Of a stretch of DNA of 64,000 bases, positions 58,019 to 64,000 are shown in pieces. Made by a program: the position numbers and the translations under genes. The DNA comes from JAJTHB01 sp033763775 (GTDB lineage: Bacteria > Pseudomonadota > Alphaproteobacteria > Rickettsiales > SXRF01). Under the pieces are notes generated by a model that was given only the letters and a program-made list of their open reading frames with translations, had not been told where the DNA came from and searched no databases. The stretch's first letter is position 1; every line of letters starts with the position of its first letter. The DNA lies in NCBI GenBank assembly GCA_033763775.1, contig JANRJW010000005.1:91103-155102 (forward strand). The letters are read 5' to 3'.

Positions 58019-58384
58019 ATGTCTGACGTCGTTCATTCCTACTTTCCTATTTTAGTGTTCTTTGGCATCGCCATCGGCCTTGCGCTGGTGATGGTGTTTT
58101 TGCCAATGCTGATTGGCCGCCAGAAGCCTGACAGTGAGAAGCTTTCCGCCTATGAATGTGGCTTTGAAGCCTTCGGCGATGCGCGCGGTAAGTTCGATGT
58201 TCGCTTTTATCTGGTGGCAATTTTATTCATTATCTTTGACCTTGAGGTCGCGTTTTTATTCCCCTGGGCGATCTCGCTGGATGAGATTGGTGTGTTTGGC
58301 TTCTGGTCGATGATGGGCTTTTTATTCGTGCTGACCATCGGCTTCATTTATGAGTGGAAAAAAGGAGCACTGGAATGGGAGTGA
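58019..58384 (+). CDS. nuoA: NADH-quinone oxidoreductase subunit A
   Basis: A small membrane subunit of complex I with three helices. PDSEKLSAYECGFEAFGDARGKFDVRFY carries the conserved acidic/cysteine loop. It is the first gene of nuoABCDEF here. The stop is followed at once by a heptamer array leading into nuoB. Confidence 0.97.
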   Translation: MSDVVHSYFPILVFFGIAIGLALVMVFLPMLIGRQKPDSEKLSAYECGFEAFGDARGKFDVRFYLVAILFIIFDLEVAFLFPWAISLDEIGVFGFWSMMGFLFVLTIGFIYEWKKGALEWE

Positions 58385-58386
58385 GC

Positions 58387-58477
58387 AAGGCATTAGTCTT
58401 AGGGCTTAGGGCATGGGCGCAAAGGAATGAAGTATGATTTCACCTAAGCCTCAAGCCCTAAGCCCTATGCCCAGCCC
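58387..58477 (+). repeat. opposed heptamer array between nuoA and nuoB
   Basis: Left arm 58387-58421 (AAGGCAT/TAGTCTT/AGGGCTT/AGGGCAT/GGGCGCA) and right arm 58443-58477 (CCTAAGC/CTCAAGC/CCTAAGC/CCTATGC/CCAGCCC) are opposed. The right arm is translated as part of the NuoB N-terminus if the 58434 start is used. Confidence 0.85.
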
Positions 58478-58970
58478 CAATACATTGCCGACCGAGATCG
58501 CAAATGAGTTTAACGACAAAGGTTTTGTCGTTGCTAAGCTCGACCATTTGGTGAACTGGGCGCGCTCCGGCAGCTTGTGGCCGATGACCTTTGGTCTCGC
58601 CTGCTGCGCGGTGGAGATGATGCAGGCCGCAGCTTCGCGCTATGATATGGATCGCTTTGGTGTTGTGTTTCGCCCCAGCCCAAGGCAGGCGGATGTGATG
58701 ATTGTTGCCGGCACGCTGTGCAATAAAATGGCGCCAGCGCTGCGCAAGGTGTATGACCAGATGGCCGAGCCGCGCTATGTGATTTCGATGGGCAGTTGCG
58801 CTAATGGCGGCGGCTATTACCACTATTCCTATTCGGTGGTGCGCGGCTGTGACCGCATTGTGCCGGTGGATGTGTATGTGCCGGGCTGCCCGCCGACCGC
58901 CGAAGCGCTGATGTATGGCATTTTGCAGCTGCAGAAAAAAATCCGCCGCAAGGGAACAATCATCCGTTAG
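58434..58970 (+). CDS. nuoB: NADH-quinone oxidoreductase subunit B
   Basis: The peripheral-arm subunit holding cluster N2. Cysteines appear in LACCAVEMMQ, GSCANGGG and PGCPPTAEAL. The ATG at 58434 has AAGGA eight bases upstream and adds an N-terminal segment PKPQALSPMPSP coded by the heptamer arm; the ATG at 58467 is an alternative start closer to the family N-terminus (NEFNDKGFVVAKLD follows). Confidence 0.96.
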   Translation: MISPKPQALSPMPSPNTLPTEIANEFNDKGFVVAKLDHLVNWARSGSLWPMTFGLACCAVEMMQAAASRYDMDRFGVVFRPSPRQADVMIVAGTLCNKMAPALRKVYDQMAEPRYVISMGSCANGGGYYHYSYSVVRGCDRIVPVDVYVPGCPPTAEALMYGILQLQKKIRRKGTIIR

Positions 58971-59021
58971 TGGCGAGGAATAAACGTTGAAAAAGCCTCA
59001 TTTTTTTGTTACATTCTTCGA

Positions 59022-59234
59022 ATGAATTTACACCAGATAGAATCCGCCATTGCTGCCTTGCCGAAGCAAGAGCTTGCACAGCTTACACGCTGGCTTGGTG
59101 ATTATGTCGCCGCGCAGATCGATCAGGATGCTTGGGATAGGCAGATTGAAGCCGACAGCGCCTCCGGTAAACTCGATGCATTCTACGATGATGCGCTTGC
59201 CTCAACGCATTTGCCCACGACCAAAGATTTATGA
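59022..59234 (+). CDS. antitoxin-like small protein of a type II TA pair
   Basis: A 70-aa acidic protein, MNLHQIESAIAALPKQELAQLTRWL then DQDAWDRQIEADSASGKLDAFYDDAL. This pattern is typical of short antitoxins paired with ParE/RelE-fold toxins. It overlaps the next gene by 4 bp (ATGA). The pair sits between nuoB and nuoC and would be co-transcribed with complex I genes. Confidence 0.8.
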   Translation: MNLHQIESAIAALPKQELAQLTRWLGDYVAAQIDQDAWDRQIEADSASGKLDAFYDDALASTHLPTTKDL

Positions 59235-59485
59235 AGCATCGTGCCACCGGCAAATTTTGGGCGTGTTATAACGCCCTATCCGGTGATGTTCGTGATTTGG
59301 CGCAAAGGAACTTCGAGCTTATCAAGCAAAACCCTAGTCACCCTTCGCTACATTTCAAAAAAGCGGGGCGCTTTTGGTCGGTTAGAATTGGTTTGAATCA
59401 TCGTGCACTTGCGATTAATAATGACGGTGTGTTTATTTGGCATTGGATTGGCTCTCACGCCGACTACGATGCATTGCTAAAATGA
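59231..59485 (+). CDS. ParE/RelE-superfamily toxin-like protein
   Basis: An 84-aa basic protein with FWACYNALSGDVRDLAQRNFELIK, HPSLHFKKAGRFWSVRIGLNHRALA and a C-terminal IGSHADYDALL, matching the plasmid-maintenance toxin family with a RelE fold. The putative target (mRNA on ribosomes or gyrase) is not decidable. nuoC starts 7 bp downstream. Confidence 0.82.
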   Translation: MKHRATGKFWACYNALSGDVRDLAQRNFELIKQNPSHPSLHFKKAGRFWSVRIGLNHRALAINNDGVFIWHWIGSHADYDALLK

Positions 59486-59492
59486 GTCATTT

Positions 59493-60086
59493 ATGAACGA
59501 ACTGCTTTCCTATCTTCAGCAGACTTATCCTTCGCATATCCGCGATGCGTCTATTGTCAGCGGTGAAATGGTGCTGCTTGCAGAGCGCGATCACGTTGTA
59601 GCGCTGCTGGAATTTCTGCGCGATAACCCCCACACGCTGTGCAAGCAGCTTATTGATATCGCCGGGGTGGACTATCCCGAGCGCGAGCAGCGTTTTGAGG
59701 TGGTCTACCAGCTCCTCAGCCTCAAACATAATCTCCGGCTGCGTGTGAAAGTAGCAACTGACGAGCTGACGCCGGTGCCGTCCGTGGTTTCGGTGTTTTC
59801 CAGCGCGGGCTGGTATGAGCGTGAGGCGTGGGATATGTATGGCATTTTGTTTGATGGCAACCCCGATCTGCGCCGTATCCTCACCGATTATGGTTTTGAC
59901 GGCCACCCGCAGCGCAAGGATTTCCCGCTGACTGGCTATGTCGAGCTGCGCTATGACGAGGCGCAGAAGCGCGTGGTGTATGAGCCGGTGAAGCTGAATC
60001 AGGCTTATCGAAATTTTGACTATCTAAGCCCATGGGAAGGGCCGAATTATGTGCTTCCGGGGGATGAGAAGGCAAAGAGTGCTTAG
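59493..60086 (+). CDS. nuoC: NADH-quinone oxidoreductase subunit C
   Basis: The 30-kDa peripheral subunit. WYEREAWDMYGILFDGNPDLRRIL and GHPQRKDFPLTGYVELRYDE are the signature block, in 197 aa. Not fused to NuoD. Its last codons and stop lie in the left arm of a heptamer array. Confidence 0.96.
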   Translation: MNELLSYLQQTYPSHIRDASIVSGEMVLLAERDHVVALLEFLRDNPHTLCKQLIDIAGVDYPEREQRFEVVYQLLSLKHNLRLRVKVATDELTPVPSVVSVFSSAGWYEREAWDMYGILFDGNPDLRRILTDYGFDGHPQRKDFPLTGYVELRYDEAQKRVVYEPVKLNQAYRNFDYLSPWEGPNYVLPGDEKAKSA

Positions 60087-60168
60087 TAGTTTGTGCTTAG
60101 TGCCGTGTAAAAAAAGCCATGAAATCAAAAAACAAAGTACCCATCACAAAGCACCAAGCACAATACTT
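60079..60168 (+). repeat. opposed heptamer array between nuoC and the GNAT gene
   Basis: Left arm GTGCTTA/GTAGTTT/GTGCTTA/GTGCCGT (60079-60106) and right arm AAAGTAC/CCATCAC/AAAGCAC/CAAGCAC/AATACTT (60134-60168). The right arm codes for part of the GNAT N-terminus. Confidence 0.8.
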
Positions 60169-60652
60169 CATTCGTCCCGCCCGCCTCGAGGATTTTGAAG
60201 AGATTTACGGTATCTTCTGCCAGATTCTCGACGAAGGCATGACCTATTCCTACACCCGCGAGGAAATGACGCCGGAGCGTTCGCTCGCTTACTGGATGAC
60301 CGCGCCGGACACGCACTGCTATGTGGCGGATGTGGGGGGGAAGGTAGCGGGCATCGCCACCATTCGCCGCAACCGCACCGGCCGCGCAGAGCATGTGGCG
60401 AATGCGTCATTCATTGTGCATCCCGAATTTCGCGGCATAGGTATTGCCAAAGCGCTGGGGGGGCATGCGCTGAAAACCGCGAAGAAGCTTGGCTACAAAG
60501 CCATGCAGTTTAATTTTGTGGTCAGCACCAACGAGGTGGCGGTGAAGCTGTGGCAATCGCTGGGCATGAAGATTGTCGGCACGCTGCCGAAAGGTTTCCG
60601 CCATGCCAAAAAAGGCTATGTCGATGTGTATGTGATGCACCAATTTTTATGA
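60119..60652 (+). CDS. GNAT family N-acetyltransferase
   Basis: A 177-aa acetyl-CoA-dependent acyltransferase. The conserved fold is visible from FIRPARLEDFEEI, through FIVHPEFRGIGIAKALGGHAL (motif A, RGIGIA pyrophosphate loop) to NEVAVKLWQSLGMKIVGTLPKGF. The first 17 residues (including KVPITKHQAQYF) come from a heptamer arm; the native start may have been elsewhere. Substrate unknown. It interrupts nuoC-nuoD. Confidence 0.88.
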   Translation: MKSKNKVPITKHQAQYFIRPARLEDFEEIYGIFCQILDEGMTYSYTREEMTPERSLAYWMTAPDTHCYVADVGGKVAGIATIRRNRTGRAEHVANASFIVHPEFRGIGIAKALGGHALKTAKKLGYKAMQFNFVVSTNEVAVKLWQSLGMKIVGTLPKGFRHAKKGYVDVYVMHQFL

Positions 60653-60656
60653 AATA

Positions 60657-61099
60657 AGTGCTAGTGACTAGTGCTGGTGGCTGGTGAAAGAGAAGCTTAT
60701 GGCTATTCGAAGCTATGAAGACCTAACTGTCTGGCAAAAAGCCATGGATTTGGTGGAGAGAATCTACCATACGACTGAGTCATTTCCTAAAAAGGAACAA
60801 TATCGTTTGGTTGACCAGCTCAGCAGAGCGGCCGTTTCTGTACCTTCTAATATTGCTGAAGGCAGTATGCGCCATACGACAAAAGAATTTATAAGGTTTG
60901 TCAGTGTTTCGCAGGGATCACTTGCAGAAGTTGAAACGCAATTAATCATTGCTTATCGTTTGCGTTATATCGATAAAGATAACTTTAGTAGCACAATCGG
61001 ACTTGCTCGCGAGGTAGGAAAAATGTTAAATGCACTAAATCAAGCGCTTGAAAAGAAGTTACAAGGAATCACTAGCCACCAGCACTAGCCACCAGCACT
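60657..61099 (+). mobile_element. heptamer-bounded S23/IVP unit (candidate mobile element)
   Basis: Two 31-nt terminal arms, 60657-60687 and 61069-61099, are inverted copies (28 of 31 positions match) built from 7-nt units of type AGTGCTA/GTGACTA/GTGCTGG. They enclose a single visibly AT-richer gene for a four-helix-bundle protein. The 443-bp unit sits between the GNAT stop (60652) and the nuoD start (61110). No target-site duplication is obvious. Calling it mobile is inference from architecture. Confidence 0.6.
60699..61088 (+). CDS. four-helix-bundle protein of the S23/IVP family
   Basis: A 129-aa protein: MAIRSYEDLTVWQKAMDLVE, FPKKEQYRLVDQLSRAAVSV, PSNIAEGSMRHTTKEFIRF and SLAEVETQLIIAYRL are the family blocks (TIGR02436 type). 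Relatives are encoded in 23S rRNA intervening sequences and include Avd of diversity-generating retroelements, a nucleic-acid-binding pentamer. A GTG at 60684 would add five codons from the repeat. The last codons (ITSHQH) and stop lie inside the right terminal arm. Molecular function is unknown. Confidence 0.88.
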   Translation: MAIRSYEDLTVWQKAMDLVERIYHTTESFPKKEQYRLVDQLSRAAVSVPSNIAEGSMRHTTKEFIRFVSVSQGSLAEVETQLIIAYRLRYIDKDNFSSTIGLAREVGKMLNALNQALEKKLQGITSHQH

Positions 61100-61109
61100 T
61101 TTTATAAAG

Positions 61110-62294
61110 ATGACCCAGCCCACCGTTGACCTGAAAAATCTTACCCTCAATTTTGGCCCGCAGCATCCAGCGGCGCATGGCGTGCTTCGCCTTGTGCTTG
61201 AAATGGATGGCGAGGTGGTGGAGCGTGCCGATCCGCATATTGGCCTGCTTCATCGCGGCACCGAGAAACTCATCGAACACAAAACCTACCTTCAGGCGCT
61301 GCCATATTTTGACCGGCTGGATTATGTCTCGCCGATGTGTCAGGAACATTGTTTTTCGCTGGCGGTGGAAAAGCTGCTGGGCTGCGAGATTCCCGAACGC
61401 GCGAAATATATCCGCGTGATGTTCTGCGAGCTCACGCGCATCCTCAACCACATCCTGAACGTGACCACGCAGGCACTTGATGTCGGCGCGATGACGCCGC
61501 TGCTTTGGATGTTTGAAGAGCGTGAGAAAATGCTCGAATTTTATGAGCGCGCTTCCGGAGCACGTTTCCATTCTGCCTATATCCGCCCGGGCGGCGTGCA
61601 TCAGGATATCCCCGCCGGGCTTGATGACGATATTGCGAAATTTGTGAATGGCTTCAAAAAAATCATCGACGATGTCGACGAGCTACTCACCGAAAACCGC
61701 ATCTTCAAACAGCGCATGGTGGATATTGGCGTGGTGTCGGCCAGCGAGGCCATGGATTGGGGCTTTACCGGCCCGATGCTGCGCGGCTCTGGCGTTGCGT
61801 GGGATTTGCGTAAATCGCAGCCCTACGAAATCTATGACCGGCTGGAATTTGATGTGCCAATCGGTAAGAATGGTGATTGCTGGGATCGCTACCTCATCCG
61901 CATGGAAGAGATGCGCCAGTCGCTTAAAATCATTGAGCAGTGCCTCAATCAAATGCCGCGTGGAGCGGTGGTAACAGATGATCCCAAAATCGCGCCGCCA
62001 AAGCGCGGCCTGATGAAGCAGTCGATGGAAGGGCTGATTCATCATTTCAAGCTCTACACGGAAGGCTACCATGTGCCCGCTGGCGAGTCCTACACGGCTG
62101 TAGAAGCGCCCAAGGGCGAATTCGGCGTGTATGTGGTGGCGGATGGTTCTAACAAGCCCTACCGCTGCAAAATCCGCGCTCCGGGATTTGCCCACCTGCA
62201 GGCGATGGAATTCATGAGCAAGGGTCATATGCTGGCCGATGTGACGGCAATCATCGGCACGATGGATATCGTGTTTGGGGAGATTGATCGGTGA
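61110..62294 (+). CDS. nuoD: NADH-quinone oxidoreductase subunit D
   Basis: The 49-kDa quinone-site subunit of complex I. LNFGPQHPAAHGVLRLVLEM, HRGTEKLIEHKTYLQALPYFDRLDY and the C-terminal DIVFGEIDR are standard; 394 aa. It starts 10 bp after the S23 unit, with no strong ribosome site. Its stop overlaps the next GTG start. Confidence 0.97.
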   Translation: MTQPTVDLKNLTLNFGPQHPAAHGVLRLVLEMDGEVVERADPHIGLLHRGTEKLIEHKTYLQALPYFDRLDYVSPMCQEHCFSLAVEKLLGCEIPERAKYIRVMFCELTRILNHILNVTTQALDVGAMTPLLWMFEEREKMLEFYERASGARFHSAYIRPGGVHQDIPAGLDDDIAKFVNGFKKIIDDVDELLTENRIFKQRMVDIGVVSASEAMDWGFTGPMLRGSGVAWDLRKSQPYEIYDRLEFDVPIGKNGDCWDRYLIRMEEMRQSLKIIEQCLNQMPRGAVVTDDPKIAPPKRGLMKQSMEGLIHHFKLYTEGYHVPAGESYTAVEAPKGEFGVYVVADGSNKPYRCKIRAPGFAHLQAMEFMSKGHMLADVTAIIGTMDIVFGEIDR

Positions 62295-62971
62295 AGCGAC
62301 TGCTGCCAGCATTATTGGTGATGATGGCGGCGCCTGCTGCGTTGGCTCAGACCGCCGGTGTTGCCGCGGCCGATGGTGTTGCTGCACCTGCTCCTGCCAA
62401 TGCCGCCTCAATTATTCCGCCGCAGACCGCACCCACCAGCCGCCCTGTGTTGGCTACTGATAACGCGAATGCGATTAACTCAGTGCTGGTCAATACATTT
62501 CCGACCCTGCCGCCTTCCAGACCCTGCACCAGCGAAGATCTATGGGGGTATTTCCGTCTCGAAAAATTATACGAACAGCCCGCTGGCGACGAATCCACTG
62601 ATTTTCAGGCTACGCCTCTTCAGTTTCTTCATTTTGCTGCCGATAGCACCTATCGGCCGCTGAAGCTGGCAAATCAGTCGCGCAATCGCCGCGCGTTTTA
62701 TGATCGCTTTAAACGCAAAGAAGGCGACCCGCTGATGCAATACGTGGTGCATGAAGGATTTGTTTATTTTTATAATGACGGCAATGCACTCGATACGCAG
62801 GCCTGTTTTATTGTGGCGAATGACACGGATGAATTTAAAAAAGGCCGCATGTTGCTGATGCCTCCTGCGCCTCAGCCAGGCGAGGAAGTCAAGCATCGCG
62901 TCCTTAGAGTCTATCACAACTTCAACCGGCCACGGGGCAAAAAACCCTCGCCAGAGGCGCTAAAACGATGA
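62291..62971 (+). CDS. secreted orphan protein within the nuo operon
   Basis: A 226-aa protein with a signal peptide MKRLLPALLVMMAAPAALA, an Ala/Pro-rich linker and a domain with PSRPCTSEDLWGYFRLEKLYE and HEGFVYFYNDGNALDTQACF. No family is recognised. GTG start overlapping nuoD and 4-bp overlap with nuoE show translational coupling on both sides, so production is tied to complex I. A periplasmic role is likely. Confidence 0.8.
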   Translation: MKRLLPALLVMMAAPAALAQTAGVAAADGVAAPAPANAASIIPPQTAPTSRPVLATDNANAINSVLVNTFPTLPPSRPCTSEDLWGYFRLEKLYEQPAGDESTDFQATPLQFLHFAADSTYRPLKLANQSRNRRAFYDRFKRKEGDPLMQYVVHEGFVYFYNDGNALDTQACFIVANDTDEFKKGRMLLMPPAPQPGEEVKHRVLRVYHNFNRPRGKKPSPEALKR

Positions 62972-63552
62972 CCAGTTCAATCAGCCGCAGGCACGCTGCG
63001 GAACAAGAATTTTCCTTTAACCGCGATAATTTTGAACGCGCTAACGCGATTATCGCACGCTATCCCGCGGGCAAGCAACAGAGCGCTGTCATGCCGCTGC
63101 TGATGCTGGCGCAGAAACAGAACCAGAATTATTTGAGCAAAGCGGCGATGGATTATGTTGCCTCCATCCTTGGCATGGCGCCGGTACGCGTTTATGAGGT
63201 CGCATCATTTTACACGATGTATAACCTTGAACCTGTGGGTGAATTCATGATCGAAGTCTGCACCACAACGCCCTGCTGGCTGCGCGGGTCAGACGCAATT
63301 GTGGCGGCATGCGAGAAAAAACTCGGTATCAAGGTGGGTGAAACCACGCCCGATGGCAAGTTTACTCTCAAAGAGGCAGAGTGTCTTGGTGCTTGTGTCA
63401 ATGCGCCGATGTGTCAGGTGGGGGAGCATTACTACGAAGATTTGACGCCGGAAACGATGAGCAAACTGATTGACCAGATGATATTAGGGCAGCGCCCCAA
63501 ACCTGGTCCGCAAAGCGGCCGCAGAAGCAGTGAACCCGCAGGAGACGCATAA
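62968..63552 (+). CDS. nuoE: NADH-quinone oxidoreductase subunit E
   Basis: The 24-kDa subunit carrying the [2Fe-2S] cluster N1a. The thioredoxin-like fold has ligands in CTTTPCWLRG and CLGACVNAPMC; the N-terminal FNRDNFERANAIIARYPAGKQQSAVMPLL is usual. 194 aa with a basic tail. The stop abuts the nuoF ATG. Confidence 0.96.
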   Translation: MTSSISRRHAAEQEFSFNRDNFERANAIIARYPAGKQQSAVMPLLMLAQKQNQNYLSKAAMDYVASILGMAPVRVYEVASFYTMYNLEPVGEFMIEVCTTTPCWLRGSDAIVAACEKKLGIKVGETTPDGKFTLKEAECLGACVNAPMCQVGEHYYEDLTPETMSKLIDQMILGQRPKPGPQSGRRSSEPAGDA

Positions 63553-64000
63553 ATGTTAGCCCCGCAAGATCGCATTTTTACCAACCTTTACGGCTTAGAA
63601 GACTGGCGCCTTGCTGGTGCCCGCGCCCGCGGCGATTGGGACAATACCAAAGCCATTCTCAGCCACACGCCTGAAGATATTATTGAGGCAGTGAAAGCCT
63701 CCGGCCTTCGCGGCCGCGGCGGTGCAGGCTTTGCTACCGGCATGAAGTGGTCGTTTATGCCCAAGCAATCGGATGGCAGACCCAGCTACCTGGTGGTGAA
63801 TGCCGATGAGGGCGAGCCCGGCACCTGCAAAGACCGCGACATGATGCGCCACGAGCCGCACAAGCTGTTGGAAGGCTGTTTGATCGCCTGCTTCGCCATG
63901 CGTGCGGTGGCGGCGTATATCTATATTCGCGGCGAATTTCGTGAGGAAGCCGACCGGTTGGAATATGCGATTGCCGAGGCGTATCAAGCCGGATTTCTTG
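63553..64000 (+). CDS. nuoF: NADH-quinone oxidoreductase subunit F (3' truncated)
   Basis: The gene runs off the window; 149 codons are visible. NuoF binds NADH and FMN and holds cluster N3. GLRGRGGAGFATGMKWSFMP is the NADH-binding loop and NADEGEPGTCKDRDMM the FMN region. AGGAG lies just upstream of the ATG, inside nuoE. The C-terminal cluster ligands are beyond the window. Confidence 0.96.
   Translation, partial: MLAPQDRIFTNLYGLEDWRLAGARARGDWDNTKAILSHTPEDIIEAVKASGLRGRGGAGFATGMKWSFMPKQSDGRPSYLVVNADEGEPGTCKDRDMMRHEPHKLLEGCLIACFAMRAVAAYIYIRGEFREEADRLEYAIAEAYQAGFL

Overview
The window reads as a chromosomal segment of a free-living-type alphaproteobacterium with moderately high GC. The evidence is a set of lineage markers: a DivL-type pseudo-kinase with tyrosine in the H-box, DUF1150, the miaB-phoH-ybeY-corC-lnt-XRE-metK-trmB order, a SAM-II-like riboswitch before metK, the small bacterial SRP RNA before dnaX-ybaB-recR, ftsK-lolA, and tig-clpP-clpX-hupB. 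The order is uncertain; nothing here fixes a genus. Two perfect 16-bp parS palindromes near 50 kb suggest that the segment lies in the origin-proximal partition domain.

Layout: 0-11 kb holds tRNA/rRNA maturation, envelope and SAM genes (miaB, phoH, ybeY, corC, lnt, XRE regulator, riboswitch-metK, trmB, metZ), then queE-queC and a small membrane protein. 11-19 kb holds DUF1150, lolA, ftsK, exoD, SRP RNA, dnaX-ybaB-recR. 18.6-28.7 kb (minus strand) holds two translationally coupled runs: hydrolase-DprE1-like-GT-C-DprE2-like (a likely D-arabinofuranose surface-glycan module), and aguB-aguA-yihY-GT39. 29-36 kb (minus) holds HIT, purB, alkA-like, pheT, pheS, rplT, rpmI. 36-47 kb (plus) holds YccA-like, ABC permease, argD, argF, dxs, L,D-transpeptidase, ahcY, divL, purU. 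47-56 kb holds lon, parS/tRNA-Leu/parS, an orphan protein, tig, clpP, clpX, hupB. 56-64 kb holds a CPA2 antiporter, tRNA-Asp, tRNA-Val and the start of the complex I operon nuoABCDEF.

The most unusual property is the repeat content. About a dozen junctions or genes carry arrays of degenerate 7-nt or 9-nt tandem units, usually as two opposed (inverted) arms separated by a short spacer. They abut stop and start codons, supply N- or C-terminal codons of NuoB, a GNAT, AguA and AguB, and are inserted in frame in aguA and pheT. At one locus inside the nuo operon the two opposed heptamer arms (31 nt each, 28/31 matching) bracket an AT-rich four-helix-bundle (S23/IVP family) gene, giving a 443-bp unit that looks like an autonomous mobile element of which the other arrays could be gene-less relatives. 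This is the best candidate for an undescribed system.

Other repeat classes are long REP-like palindromes between genes, a palindromic element inserted in frame in dnaX, a 155-bp giant hairpin before nuoA, and a four-hairpin element fused to the CCA end of tRNA-Leu and tRNA-Val whose two copies differ by compensatory changes. The nuo operon itself is interrupted by a toxin-antitoxin pair, a GNAT, the S23 unit and a secreted orphan. All calls are from reading the sequence; no database search or folding program was run.
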